Source: Streptomyces flaveolus
GTDB taxonomy: Bacteria; Actinomycetota; Actinomycetes; Streptomycetales; Streptomycetaceae
Length of the DNA stretch: 64,000 nt
Reading direction: 5' to 3'
NCBI RefSeq assembly: GCF_014648815.1
Contig: NZ_BMRV01000006.1
Span: forward strand, 1-64,000
Shown here piece by piece: positions 1 through 8,427 of this stretch; within the stretch, counting starts at the first letter, position 1; each line of letters begins with the position of its first letter. A program made the translations under genes and the position numbers. The notes below the pieces were generated by a model that searched no databases, was not told where the DNA came from, and saw nothing but the letters and a program-made list of their open reading frames with translations.

Positions 1-62
1 GAACGCGCCACATAGCAGCAGGTCAGGAAGACCGCAGGTGGGACCACATCCGCGTACGCGAT

Positions 63-105
63 CTTCCAAACTGGCTACGCGGGTTCGATTCCCGTCGCCC
101 GCTCC
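63..105 (+). other. 3' half of tRNA-Gly (TCC), probable attachment-site remnant
   Basis: The stretch starts in the anticodon loop (CTTCCAA, anticodon TCC). It continues through the 3' anticodon stem (ACTGG), variable region, a complete T-arm (GCGGG/CCCGT around loop TTCGATT) and the 3' acceptor strand CGCCCGC with discriminator T and CC. The bases before it (GCGAT and further left) cannot pair with ACTGG, and no D-arm or 5' acceptor strand lies in positions 1-62. It is therefore not a functional tRNA. A tRNA 3' half without its 5' half is the usual scar where an actinomycete integrative element recombined into a tRNA gene. The element and the intact tRNA should lie to the left of this window. 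Confidence 0.75.
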
Positions 106-108
106 GAG

Positions 109-151
109 AGGCCTCCGGCCCGGTCCCCCGAGGGGGCCGGGCCGGAGGCCT
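109..151. terminator. Strong hairpin after the tRNA fragment
   Basis: A 15-bp stem (AGGCCTCCGGCCCGG with CCGGGCCGGAGGCCT) extends by four more G-C pairs past one bulged T and is followed by a short T run. It probably ends transcription from the left and also serves the convergent small gene that stops at 182. Confidence 0.7.
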
Positions 152-181
152 TTGTGCGCCGGGAGCGCACCTGGGTGCGCC

Positions 182-376
182 CTAGAACTGGATGGAGTTG
201 ATCGTCTCCGCTATCGAGTTCAGGAACCGCTGGATGTCGTCGGCCATGCCGGTCGAGGCCAGGAAGAAGCCGAAGAGGACCGCGACGATCGCCGGGCCCG
301 CCTTGATGGAGCCTCCTCGCAGCAGCACCACCAGGATGATCGCCAACAGCAGCACCACTGACAATGAAATGGCCAC
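182..376 (-). CDS. Small hydrophobic membrane protein (64 aa)
   Basis: The start is GTG (VAISLSVV...). Residues 2-19 form one strongly hydrophobic helix, a Gly-Gly-Ser-Ile-Lys turn follows, and residues 28-44 form a second hydrophobic stretch; the tail DDIQRFLNSIAETINSIQF is amphipathic. I recall near-identical short proteins throughout Streptomyces but no function. A TAGGGT -10-like hexamer (387-392, minus strand) lies 11 bp before the GTG, so the transcript would have almost no leader. No plausible alternative start is in frame. Confidence 0.65.
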   Translation of the reverse strand: MAISLSVVLLLAIILVVLLRGGSIKAGPAIVAVLFGFFLASTGMADDIQRFLNSIAETINSIQF

Positions 377-944
377 AACTGATCACACCCTAGGTCGGTC
401 CGCGTCTCCCGGCCCGGGGATGCGACCCCGCGCACCCCCGCCAGAACCATCGTGCCACCAACCGGGCCCCGTCATGCGGCAGGTGACACATCGTCCGGCC
501 GTCATCCGGCCGGCCGCGCTCCCCCGCGCACGCGGGCACGGCCCAACGGGCACGCCCCGTACAGAAATTCGACACGGCACCCGCACGGGGAATTCGAACT
601 GTTCCGTTTCGATGCACACACAACACGTTCGCAGGTATTTCGAATTGTCTTCGTGGACACACGAGGGCACCGGACGTGCTTGCCGAAGGCGTCCGGACGC
701 GGACATTCCAGTGGAGTCCCCCGGCGGGCTTATGCCTGCTTTAGTACCGAAGAGTCATGACAATACGGGCCCGTTGGGCGCCCGCTGCCGCCCGGTGGCA
801 CCGGGGGCTGTGGGGCCTGTCACGCAATTCGGAGGGTCGACTCCCACGGAATTGCGGGTAGTCGCGGAGAGCCCCGGAAGACCGAATACGGGAGGGGCGT
901 GGAGGGTTTTACGGGATCACTTGGACAACGCTAGGGTGCCTCAG
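377..944. other. Intergenic region without a supported gene
   Basis: About 570 bp between divergent genes. Part of it (roughly 560-770) is less GC-rich than its surroundings and contains several AATTCGA/TTCGAA-like words, for example near 588-600 and 643. Open frames across it lack convincing codon bias or ribosome sites. The left end holds the promoter of the small membrane gene and the right end that of the acyltransferase. Confidence 0.5.
933..938 (+). promoter_or_regulatory. Candidate -10 box for a leaderless acyltransferase transcript
   Basis: TAGGGT matches the Streptomyces vegetative -10 consensus TAGRRT and ends 6 bp before the ATG at 945. A poor -35 (TTACGG, 909-914) sits 18 bp upstream. 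No Shine-Dalgarno sequence precedes the ATG, as expected for leaderless mRNA. Confidence 0.4.
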
Positions 945-2075
945 ATGTTCAACGCTGCCTCGTCCCCACCAAACGCAGCGAGGTCGACGACGGGTGCGGC
1001 CCCGTCCGGCGCGCGACGCGACGCGTTCTTCGACAACGCCAAGTACCTGGCGATCGTGCTGGTGGCCATGGGCCACTCCTGGGACCCGCTCAACGACGAC
1101 AGCCGGGTCCTGGAGACGCTGTACACGGTGGTCTACGTCTTCCACATGCCGGCGTTCGTCGTCATCTCCGGGTACTTCTCCCGGAGTTTCGACATGCGCC
1201 CCGACCGGGTCAGACGGCTGATCACCGGCGTCGCCGTGCCGTACGTCGTCTTCGAGACCGCCTACGCGCTCTTCCAGCGCTTCGCCGGGGACGATCCGCA
1301 GCACGTGATCAGCCTGCTGGACCCCTGGTACCTGACGTGGTTCCTGTGCGCGCTTTTCGTCTGGCGTCTGACCACCCCGCTGTGGAAGGCGATCCGCCAC
1401 CCGCTGCCCGTCGCCCTGGGCGTCGCCATGCTGGCGTCGATGGCGCCGGAGGTCGGTGACGACCTGGACATGCAGCGGCTGTTGCAGTTCCTGCCCTGCT
1501 TCGTGCTGGGCCTGTGCCTGCGGCCCGAGCACTTCCGTCTGGTGCGGCGCCGTTCGGTGCGGATCGCGTCGGTGCCGGTGTTCGCGGCCGCGCTGCTCGT
1601 CGGCTGGTGGGCGTCGCCGCAGATGGACCTGGGCTGGGTGTACCGCAACTCCTCCGCGCAGGAGATGGACGCCCCCTGGTGGACCGGGCCGGTCATGGTC
1701 CTCGCACTCTTCGGCTGTTCGGTGCTGCTGACGGCCTGCTTCTTCTCCTGGGTGCCGGGCCGGCGCACCTGGTTCACCGCGCTGGGCACGGGCACGCTGT
1801 ACGGCTATCTGCTGCACGGCTTCCTGATCAAGGCCGGCTACTGCACCGGCCTCTTCGACCAGCCCGCACTGCACCGGCCGCTGGGTGAGTTCGCCGCGAC
1901 GGTCCTGGCCGCGGCGGCCGTCACGCTGCTGTGCACCAGGCCCGTACGGCGCGTCTTCCGGTGCGTGATGGAACCGCGGATGGAGTGGGCGTTCCGGCGG
2001 GAAGCCGTCGCGCCGCCGCCCGGGCGCGGGGAACGCCTGCGGGCGGACGAGCAGCGCGAGAAGGTTCCGGCCTAG
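945..2075 (+). CDS. Acyltransferase family 3 membrane protein
   Basis: A 376-residue integral membrane protein of the acyltransferase-3 (OpgC/NodX-like) family, which transfers acetyl or other acyl groups to exported sugars or lipids. After a ~27-residue polar N-terminus it reads FFDNAKYLAIVLVAMGHSW, the family signature with the key His in TM1. A second characteristic segment, VYVFHMPAFVVISGYFSR, follows, then about eight more hydrophobic helices and a basic C-terminal tail. The frame is open far upstream, but coding character begins at the ATG at 945, where a -10 box suggests leaderless expression. The substrate cannot be told from sequence. Its stop shares CTAG with the convergent HD gene. 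Confidence 0.85.
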   Translation: MFNAASSPPNAARSTTGAAPSGARRDAFFDNAKYLAIVLVAMGHSWDPLNDDSRVLETLYTVVYVFHMPAFVVISGYFSRSFDMRPDRVRRLITGVAVPYVVFETAYALFQRFAGDDPQHVISLLDPWYLTWFLCALFVWRLTTPLWKAIRHPLPVALGVAMLASMAPEVGDDLDMQRLLQFLPCFVLGLCLRPEHFRLVRRRSVRIASVPVFAAALLVGWWASPQMDLGWVYRNSSAQEMDAPWWTGPVMVLALFGCSVLLTACFFSWVPGRRTWFTALGTGTLYGYLLHGFLIKAGYCTGLFDQPALHRPLGEFAATVLAAAAVTLLCTRPVRRVFRCVMEPRMEWAFRREAVAPPPGRGERLRADEQREKVPA

Positions 2076-2551
2076 CCGTGCAGGCCGAGGAGTGCCCGCA
2101 TCCGGGCGTACTTCTCGGTCAGCCGGGTGCGGGTCGCCCCGTCGAGGACCGCCAGCCGCGCCGGATCCGCGTTGTGCGCCAGGTCCGCCTCCTTGACCAG
2201 CAGCGCACCGGGCGTGGCGAGGATCCGCGCGGCGTACCCCTCGGGCGGCTCCCCCGCGCGCCTGGTGAGCGCGAGCACGATGTCCTTGGTACGGGTGCTC
2301 AGTGCGGCCTCGCGCAGCCAGCGCTCCGACAGCGCGTCGTCCTCGACCGAGTCGTGCAGCCAGGCCGCGGCGATCTGCTCGTCGTCCCCGCCGCGCCGCC
2401 GGACGCCCTCGGCGACGGCCAGCAGGTGTTCGGCGTACGGCCGCCCGGCCTTGTCGGTCTGTCCGGCGTGGGCGGCGCGGGCGGTGGCCTCGACGTCGGC
2501 CAGCGAGAGCCGGTCGGCGGGCCCGGGGGTGGGTGACGGGGTGGGGGACAC
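2072..2551 (-). CDS. Small HD-domain phosphohydrolase (RelA/SpoT hydrolase-like)
   Basis: 159 residues. Conserved elements occur in order: YAEHLLAVA (first metal His), AAWLHDSVEDD (the HD pair), and KEADLAHNAD (distal Asp/His-Asn), the layout of the HD domain in RSH-type (p)ppGpp hydrolases and their stand-alone Mesh1/SAH relatives. There is no synthetase or regulatory domain. A (p)ppGpp or other nucleotide pyrophosphohydrolase role is plausible, but the family also contains enzymes with other substrates. The N-terminus (MSPTPSPTPGPADRL) is Pro-rich and probably disordered. It lies 13 bp downstream of the SpoIIE phosphatase on the same strand and is likely co-transcribed. Confidence 0.8.
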   Translation of the reverse strand: MSPTPSPTPGPADRLSLADVEATARAAHAGQTDKAGRPYAEHLLAVAEGVRRRGGDDEQIAAAWLHDSVEDDALSERWLREAALSTRTKDIVLALTRRAGEPPEGYAARILATPGALLVKEADLAHNADPARLAVLDGATRTRLTEKYARMRALLGLHG

Positions 2552-2564
2552 GCGGTCCAGTGTG

Positions 2565-3752
2565 TCAGTCCGCCGCCGTCGCCCACTGGGCCGTCGGGCC
2601 CTCCCGGCAGATCAGCAGGAGCGCCCGGTCGTCGTTGACGTCCTTGGCCACCGCCTCGATCAGGTGCCAGGCGGCGCCGTGGAAGCCGCCGGCGACATAG
2701 CGGTCGGCCTCGCCGGTGAGGCGGTCGATGCCCTCGGCGATGTCGCGGTCGGAGGTCTCCACCAGACCGTCCGTGAACAGCATCAATACGTCCCCGGGGC
2801 GCAGCGAGCCCTTCACCGGGTCGAACTGGGCACCGTCGTACACGCCCAGCAGCGGTCCCTCGGCGGACTTCTCCTCCCAGCGTCCGGTGCCCGCGCTGAG
2901 CTGGAGACCCGGCGGATGTCCGGCGGAGTACAGCTCGTAGTCGCCGGAGTCGAGGTCCAGGACGAGGTGGATGGAGGTGGCGAAGCCCTCGTCCCAGTCC
3001 TGGCGGAGCAGATAGCCGTTGGCGGCCGGCAGGAAGGAGTGCGGGGGCAGGCTGCCCAGCAGGCCGCCGAAGGCACCCGACAGCAGCAGGGCGCGGGAGC
3101 CCGCGTCCATGCCCTTGCCGGACACGTCGGTGAGGACGACCTCCAGGGTCCGGCCGCCGTTGGTGCGGGCCGCGACCACGAAGTCGCCGGAGAAGGACTG
3201 GCCGCCGGCCGGGCGCAACGCCATCTCCCGGTGCCAGCCCTGCGGCAGCTGGGGCAGCTTGCTCTGGACGCGGATGCGTTCGCGCAGGTCGAAGAGCATG
3301 GTGCCGCCGCGCCGCCAGGGCACGCCGACCCGGCTGCGGAACTGGGCGATCAGCAGCCCGAAGAAGCCGCAGGCCGCGACGACCAGGACCACGCCGGGGG
3401 TGACCCGGGAGGGGCCCTCGGTATAGGGGCCCAGCTGCACCGACTCCACGATCAGGGCGGTGGCCGCGGCCGCGTACAGACCGAGGAGGCTCGCCGGGCG
3501 CAGCAGCAGGCCGCCCGCGACGATCGGCAGCACCAGCGCGGCCGGTGAGCACCACACGGAGTTCACCATCGTGGTGGCCGCGATGACGGGGATCATCAGC
3601 AGCAGCCCGGCGAGCGCGATCCAGTCGGAGCCGTCGCCGCGGAAGTAGTCGACGGCGGATCTGCGCATGCCGACGCGGGCCCGGTGCCACTGCTTGTTCC
3701 ACCGTGCCGTGAACGTCTCGGCTTCCGCGCGCCGCTGTCGTCCTGCTGCCAT
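2565..3752 (-). CDS. Membrane-anchored SpoIIE/RsbU-type PP2C phosphatase
   Basis: 395 residues. A basic N-terminus is followed by four or so hydrophobic segments (about residues 44-140) and then a cytoplasmic SpoIIE domain. It shows GDFVVAARTNGGRTLEVVLTDVSGKGMDAG (metal-binding Asp residues), YSAGHPPGLQLSAG, PGDVLMLFTDGLVETSD and a final NDDRALLLI. These are the motifs of phosphatases that dephosphorylate anti-anti-sigma factors in SigB/SigF-like partner-switching circuits. No anti-sigma or antagonist gene is adjacent, so its target is elsewhere. It is divergent from the Eis-like acetyltransferase gene and upstream of the HD hydrolase. Confidence 0.88.
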   Translation of the reverse strand: MAAGRQRRAEAETFTARWNKQWHRARVGMRRSAVDYFRGDGSDWIALAGLLLMIPVIAATTMVNSVWCSPAALVLPIVAGGLLLRPASLLGLYAAAATALIVESVQLGPYTEGPSRVTPGVVLVVAACGFFGLLIAQFRSRVGVPWRRGGTMLFDLRERIRVQSKLPQLPQGWHREMALRPAGGQSFSGDFVVAARTNGGRTLEVVLTDVSGKGMDAGSRALLLSGAFGGLLGSLPPHSFLPAANGYLLRQDWDEGFATSIHLVLDLDSGDYELYSAGHPPGLQLSAGTGRWEEKSAEGPLLGVYDGAQFDPVKGSLRPGDVLMLFTDGLVETSDRDIAEGIDRLTGEADRYVAGGFHGAAWHLIEAVAKDVNDDRALLLICREGPTAQWATAAD

Positions 3753-3916
3753 TAGTTCGGGACCCTATCCATCGGACCGGTCGCTCGGCACGGGAGGTCC
3801 TACTTGTCCCCCGTCCGAGGCCGGACTTCACAGTGAACTTCACGAACGGCCCTCGCGCCGCAACCTGGCGGAAATTCCCTCGCCCGTCCTTGCGGGCCCC
3901 TGGTAGGCATGGGTCC

Positions 3917-5200
3917 ATGGGCAATGACGGCATCGGCCGGATCGGCGGCAGCGACAACACCGGGTTCGACCCCACGAGCGGGCTGCGCGTGCTGCGGCCG
4001 GACGAATGGGACACGTGGTACGGGATGCTGATCCGTGCCTTCGGCGGCGTCCCGGAACCGGCCGAGGAGCTGGAACTGTACCGGGAGCTGACGCGGTGCG
4101 ACCGCTCCCTCGGCGTCTGGGACGGCGACGAGTGCGTCGGGACGTCGGGAGCGTTCGCCTTCCGGATGACCGTGCCCGGCGGTGCGATGGTGCCCGCCGC
4201 GGGGGTCACCATGGTCGGCGTCGCCGCCACGCACCGGCGCCGCGGCGTGCTGACCTCGATGATGCGACGGCAGCTGGACGACGTACGGTCCTGGGGCGAG
4301 CCGCTGGCCGTGCTGACGGCCTCGGAACCGGCGATCTACGGCCGGTTCGGCTACGGTGCCGCGACCTTCCAGGTGAACGCCGAGATCGAGACGGACCGGG
4401 TCCGTCTGTCGGTGCCGGAGGGGACGGACGACGTACGGCTGCGGTACGCCGAGCCCGCGGACGTCCTCGACGTGTGCGAGGCCGTGTACGCGCGGCTGGT
4501 GCCCGGGCGGCCGGGGATGCTGGCCCGGCTGCCGGGCTGGGAGCGGCTGGGACTGCTGGACCCGGAGAGCAGCCGGGACGGCGCGTCGCCGCTGCAGTGC
4601 GTGGTGGCCCGGCGGGACGGGGAGGTCACGGGGTACGCGCGGTTCCGGGTGCGGCCGGGCTGGGGGCCCTCGGGACCCGACGGCACGGTCGTCCTCCAGG
4701 ACCTGGCGGGGCTGGATCCGGCGACCCGGGCGGCGCTGTGGCGCTTCCTGTTCGACATCGACCTGACGACGAAGCTGACCATGCGCGGGCGGCCGGTCGA
4801 CGAGGCGTGGCAGTACCAGGTGTCCGACATCCGACGGTGCCGGCCGCAGTTGCGGGACGGGCTGTACGTGCGGCTGGTGGATGTGGGGGACGCGCTGGCG
4901 GCGCGCACCTACCAGGCGCCGGTGGACGTCGTGTTCGAGGTCGAGGACACCTTCTGCCCCTGGAACGAGGGGCGTTGGCGGCTGACGGGGGACGCGAAGG
5001 GGGCGTCCTGCGAGCGTACGAACGACGCGGCGGATCTCGCCCTGTCCGCAAGGGAGTTGGGTGCGGCCTATCTCGGGGGCGTCTCCCTGGGCTCGCTGGG
5101 CGCGGCCGGGCGGGTGCGGGAGCTGCGGTCCGGTGCGCTGGCGGAGGCGTCGTTGGGGTTCGCGTCGGACGTGGCGCCGTGGTTGCCGCACGGGTTCTGA
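3917..5200 (+). CDS. Eis-like GNAT N-acetyltransferase
   Basis: 427 residues, the usual length of the Eis family: an N-terminal GNAT domain, a second GNAT-like domain and a C-terminal SCP2-like sterol-carrier fold. Visible are the acetyl-CoA loop (VGVAATHRRRGVLTSMMRRQL, V-x-x-x-x-R-R-x-G-V pattern), AIYGRFGYGAATFQ, and a carboxyl-terminal ...DVAPWLPHGF, where the terminal Phe carboxylate is the general base in Eis enzymes. Family members acetylate amines, including aminoglycosides, peptides and protein lysines; the substrate here is unknown. The ATG at 3917 starts the conserved protein; an upstream ATG at 3909 is out of frame. Confidence 0.87.
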   Translation: MGNDGIGRIGGSDNTGFDPTSGLRVLRPDEWDTWYGMLIRAFGGVPEPAEELELYRELTRCDRSLGVWDGDECVGTSGAFAFRMTVPGGAMVPAAGVTMVGVAATHRRRGVLTSMMRRQLDDVRSWGEPLAVLTASEPAIYGRFGYGAATFQVNAEIETDRVRLSVPEGTDDVRLRYAEPADVLDVCEAVYARLVPGRPGMLARLPGWERLGLLDPESSRDGASPLQCVVARRDGEVTGYARFRVRPGWGPSGPDGTVVLQDLAGLDPATRAALWRFLFDIDLTTKLTMRGRPVDEAWQYQVSDIRRCRPQLRDGLYVRLVDVGDALAARTYQAPVDVVFEVEDTFCPWNEGRWRLTGDAKGASCERTNDAADLALSARELGAAYLGGVSLGSLGAAGRVRELRSGALAEASLGFASDVAPWLPHGF

Positions 5201-5225
5201 CGGCCGCGGCTGCTGCGAGCGGCGG

Positions 5226-6050
5226 TCAGTTCTTCTGACAGGTCGGGCACCAGAAGAGGTTGCGGGCGGCGAGGTCGGCGGTGCGGACGGCGTCGCCGCA
5301 CAGATGGCAGGGGCCGCCGGTCCGGCGGTAGACGTAGACCTCGCCGCCGTGGTCGTCGACGCGGGGCGGGCGGCCCATGGCCTCGGGGGTGTGCTCCGGG
5401 CGGACGGTGTCGATGCGGTTGTTGCGCACGCCCTCGTGCATGAGCTCGACGAGGTCGCGCCAGATCGTGTCCCACTCGGCGGGGGTGATGTCCCGGCCGG
5501 GACGGTACGGGTCGATGCCGTGCCGGAAGAGGACCTCGGCGCGGTAGACGTTGCCGACGCCGGCGATGACCTTCTGGTCCATGAGCAGCGCGGCGATGGT
5601 GGTGCGGCTGCGGGAGATCCGGGCGTAGGCGGTGCGGGGGTCGTTGCCGTCGCCCGGGGGACGGAGCGGGTCGGGGCCGAGGCGGTCGTGTACGGCCTGC
5701 TTCTCGGGGTCCGTGATCAGGGCGCAGGTGGTGGGGCCGCGGAGGTCGACGTACGCGGTGTCGTTGACGAGACGCAGGCGGACCGTGTCCGTGGGCGGGG
5801 GCGCGGGGGTCTCGCCGAAGGCGACCTTGCCGAACAGGCCGAGGTGGATGTGGACCCAGTCGGTTCCGTCGGCGCCGAAGCCGAGGAAGAGGTGCTTGCC
5901 GTGGGCCTCGGTGCGGGTGAGTTCCGTGCCGGTGAGGAGGGAGGCGGCGTCGGAGAACTTGCCCTGGGGGCTGCTGACGTGCACTGCCGTGCCGGCGAAG
6001 GCGGTGGCGTAGTCCTGGGCCAGCCTGTGGATCGTGTGCCCCTCTGGCAC
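5226..6050 (-). CDS. Formamidopyrimidine-DNA glycosylase / endonuclease VIII-like protein
   Basis: 274 residues beginning PEGHTIHRL after the initiator, so Pro2 (Schiff-base nucleophile) and Glu3 of the Fpg/Nei family are in place. This fixes the GTG at 6050 as the start, preceded by GAAAGGA. Other motifs are AHGKHLFLGF (catalytic Lys of the beta-hairpin), the helix-two-turn-helix segment AALLMDQKVIAGVGNVYRAE, and the C-terminal zinc finger CHLC...CPTC. It removes oxidised bases and nicks the DNA in base-excision repair. The PEGHTIHR start is closer to actinobacterial Nei-type enzymes than to classical MutM. Confidence 0.9.
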   Translation of the reverse strand: MPEGHTIHRLAQDYATAFAGTAVHVSSPQGKFSDAASLLTGTELTRTEAHGKHLFLGFGADGTDWVHIHLGLFGKVAFGETPAPPPTDTVRLRLVNDTAYVDLRGPTTCALITDPEKQAVHDRLGPDPLRPPGDGNDPRTAYARISRSRTTIAALLMDQKVIAGVGNVYRAEVLFRHGIDPYRPGRDITPAEWDTIWRDLVELMHEGVRNNRIDTVRPEHTPEAMGRPPRVDDHGGEVYVYRRTGGPCHLCGDAVRTADLAARNLFWCPTCQKN

Positions 6051-6105
6051 GGGGTTCCTTTCGTGGTCTTCGCCCCCCGCCCGCCCACCCGCCCGCCCGA
6101 CTCGG

Positions 6106-6180
6106 TCGGCCGGGAGACGGGGCTCGCCGGGGCTCCGCCCCGGACCCCGGCGGGGACTCCGTCCCCCGCGTCCCTCCCCC
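6106..6180. repeat. GC-rich palindromic intergenic repeat
   Basis: Between the glycosylase start and the rpiB stop lies a G/C-only stretch with hairpins, for example CCGGGG-CTCCG-CCCCGG at 6127-6143, and a repeated CCCCGG/GGGGAC theme. Streptomyces chromosomes carry many such intergenic words, from memory. It may act as a terminator for rpiB or as mRNA stabilising structure. Confidence 0.4.
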
Positions 6181-6219
6181 GTGCTCACGCAGCGGGGGAA
6201 GGCCGCCCGGGCGACGTCG

Positions 6220-6705
6220 TTACTGCTGCGGGTGGTGCGGGGGGATGGGCGGGAGGTCGCCCGTCGTTTCGTAGGACGACAGCATGTCGATGCGGCGGAT
6301 GTGGCGCTCGTCACCGGAGAACGGCGTCGCGAGGAAGGTCTCGACGAACTTCGTCGCCTCCTCCTGCGAGTGCATGCGGGCGCCGACGGCCACGACGTTG
6401 GCGTTGTTGTGCTGGCGGCCGAGGGACGCCGTCTCCTCGCTCCAGGCCAGCGCCGCACGGACGCCCTTGACCTTGTTGGCCGCGATCTGCTCGCCGTTGC
6501 CGGAGCCGCCGATCACGATGCCGAGGGCGTCGGGGTCCGCGGCCGTCCGCTCGGCCGCGCGGAGGCAGAAGGGCGGGTAGTCGTCCTGGGCGTCGTAGAG
6601 GTGCGGGCCGCAGTCGACGGGCTCGTGGCCCGCCGCCTCGAGCCACTCGACGAGGTGGTTCTTGAGTTCGTAGCCCGCATGGTCGGAGCCGAGATACACG
6701 CGCAT
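6220..6705 (-). CDS. rpiB: Ribose-5-phosphate isomerase B
   Basis: 161 residues. MRVYLGSDHAGYELK is the RpiB start with the substrate-binding Asp-His. GIVIGGSGNGEQIAANKVKGVRAAL contains the phosphate-binding GGSGNG loop, and HNNANVVAVGAR is the conserved third segment. It interconverts ribulose 5-phosphate and ribose 5-phosphate in the pentose phosphate pathway in the cytosol. It is read in the same direction as the glycosylase gene, about 170 bp upstream of it. The C-terminal PPIPPHHPQQ tail is low-complexity. Confidence 0.93.
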   Translation of the reverse strand: MRVYLGSDHAGYELKNHLVEWLEAAGHEPVDCGPHLYDAQDDYPPFCLRAAERTAADPDALGIVIGGSGNGEQIAANKVKGVRAALAWSEETASLGRQHNNANVVAVGARMHSQEEATKFVETFLATPFSGDERHIRRIDMLSSYETTGDLPPIPPHHPQQ

Positions 6706-6911
6706 GCGTCGAGTGTGACACGCGGGCCGCGGGGAAGCAGCGTCGGGTGTCGGCTGTGAAAAGAGGGAGGGAAACTATGGAACCTCAGGGGAAGCTCAAG
6801 TAACGATCCGGAATCAAAGGTTCCCGAATTCGTTCACCTCCGTTTCACTGGTCCGGCTCGTACACCGCTCGTACGGGTAAATGATCGACCGGCGCAAAGG
6901 AAAAACACCCC

Positions 6912-8339
6912 ATGACTTCGCAGCCGACCCTGACCAAGGCCGGGAACGGCCCCGGAGACCCCGGAGAACCCGGGTCCGGGCTCCAGGCCGGACTCAAGAA
7001 CCGCCACCTTTCGATGATCGCCATCGGCGGTGTCATCGGGGCCGGGCTGTTCGTGGGATCCAGTTCCGGTATCGCCACCGCCGGACCCGGCATTCTCCTG
7101 TCGTACGCCCTCGTCGGCACCCTCGTGGTGTTCGTGATGCGGATGCTCGGCGAGATGTCCGCCGCCAATCCGACGTCCGGCTCCTTCTCCGCGCACGCCG
7201 ACCGCGCGCTCGGGCCCTGGGCCGGGTTCTCCATCGGCTGGCTCTACTGGTTCTTCTGGGTCGTCGTCCTGGCCGTGGAGGCGACCGCCGGGGCCAAGAT
7301 CCTCGAAGGCTGGATGCCGGCCGTGCCCCAGTGGGGCTGGGCCCTCATCGTGATGGTGGTGCTGACCGCCACCAACCTCGTCTCGGTCGGTTCCTACGGC
7401 GAGTTCGAGTTCTGGTTCGCCGGGATCAAGGTCGTCGCGATCGCCGCCTTCATCGTCGTCGGCGGACTGGCCGTCTTCGGCCTGCTGCCGGGCGTCGACA
7501 GCGACCAGGCGGGGCTGTCCAACCTGACCGAGCACGGCGGGTTCCTGCCACACGGCCCGGGGGCCGTCCTCACCGGTGTGCTGCTGGTCGTCTTCTCCTT
7601 CATGGGCAGCGAGATCCCCACCCTGGCCGCCGGTGAGTCCGAGGACCCGCAGCGGGCCGTGACCAAGGCGACGAACAGCATCATCTGGCGTATCGCCGTC
7701 TTCTACCTCGGTTCCATCTTCGTCGTCGTGACCCTGCTGCCGTGGGACTCCCAGTCGATCGTCGACCTGGGCTCCTACGTCGCCGCCCTCGACTCGCTCG
7801 GCATCCCGAACGCCGGCGAGGTCATGAACTTCATCGTGCTGACGTCCGTGCTGTCCTGCCTCAACTCCGGGCTGTACACGGCGTCCCGCATGGCCTTCTC
7901 GCTCGGTCAGCGCGGGGACGCGCCGAAGGCGTTCGCCCGGACCACCCGGCGCGGGGTGCCGCAGACGGCGATCCTCTCGTCCGTCGTGTTCGGCTTCGTC
8001 GCGGTCTTCTTCAACTACAAGTTCCCCGACACGGTCTTCCTCTTCCTGCTCAACTCGTCGGGCGCCGTCGCGCTCTTCGTCTGGCTGGTCATCTGCTTCT
8101 CGCAGCTGCGGCTGCGGAAGATCATCCAGGCCGAGGCGCCGGAGAAGCTGGTCGTGCGGATGTGGCTGTACCCGTACCTGACCTGGGTGACCGCCGCCGT
8201 CATCGTCTTCGTGCTGGGCTACATGCTGACCGACACCGAGCACGACGGGCGCACCACGGTGCTGCTGACACTGCTCGTCGCGGCGATCGTGGTCGTCATC
8301 GCCGTCGTGAAGCAGCGGGTCGTCGCCCGCAGGAGCTGA
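6912..8339 (+). CDS. Amino-acid permease, AAT/APC family (first copy)
   Basis: 475 residues with 12 predicted membrane helices. The N-terminal signature GLKNRHLSMIAIGGVIGAGLFVGSSSGI contains the APC substrate-binding GAGLF motif in TM1. MRMLGEMSAANPTSGSFSAHADRALGPWAGF is the AAT-family loop. It should import amino acids by proton symport (GABA/aromatic/Lys permease type); the substrate is not readable. RBS AAAGGAAAA sits before the ATG. A close paralogue lies 1.1 kb downstream on the same strand, past the oppositely oriented bioY. Confidence 0.9.
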   Translation: MTSQPTLTKAGNGPGDPGEPGSGLQAGLKNRHLSMIAIGGVIGAGLFVGSSSGIATAGPGILLSYALVGTLVVFVMRMLGEMSAANPTSGSFSAHADRALGPWAGFSIGWLYWFFWVVVLAVEATAGAKILEGWMPAVPQWGWALIVMVVLTATNLVSVGSYGEFEFWFAGIKVVAIAAFIVVGGLAVFGLLPGVDSDQAGLSNLTEHGGFLPHGPGAVLTGVLLVVFSFMGSEIPTLAAGESEDPQRAVTKATNSIIWRIAVFYLGSIFVVVTLLPWDSQSIVDLGSYVAALDSLGIPNAGEVMNFIVLTSVLSCLNSGLYTASRMAFSLGQRGDAPKAFARTTRRGVPQTAILSSVVFGFVAVFFNYKFPDTVFLFLLNSSGAVALFVWLVICFSQLRLRKIIQAEAPEKLVVRMWLYPYLTWVTAAVIVFVLGYMLTDTEHDGRTTVLLTLLVAAIVVVIAVVKQRVVARRS

Positions 8340-8366
8340 CACCCGTCGCCGTACGGCGCGCAAACG

Positions 8367-8407
8367 AAGAGGCTCGCCGGGTCGCAGTGCGACCCGGCGA
8401 GCCTCTT
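8367..8407. terminator. Perfect bidirectional terminator between permease and bioY
   Basis: Two 20-base arms (8367-8386 and 8388-8407) are exact reverse complements around a single G. AAG at one end and CTT at the other fit termination of both convergent genes. Confidence 0.85.
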
Positions 8408-8427
8408 GCGTGCCAGCGGCTACGGCG

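Noticed and set aside
1..62. 5' half of a tRNA to complete the fragment at 63-105
   Set aside because: No sequence there pairs with the anticodon stem or acceptor strand, and no D-arm is visible.
192..944. Upstream extension of the acyltransferase frame
   Set aside because: Codon bias and family similarity start at the ATG at 945; the upstream part overlaps the opposite small gene and has no ribosome site.
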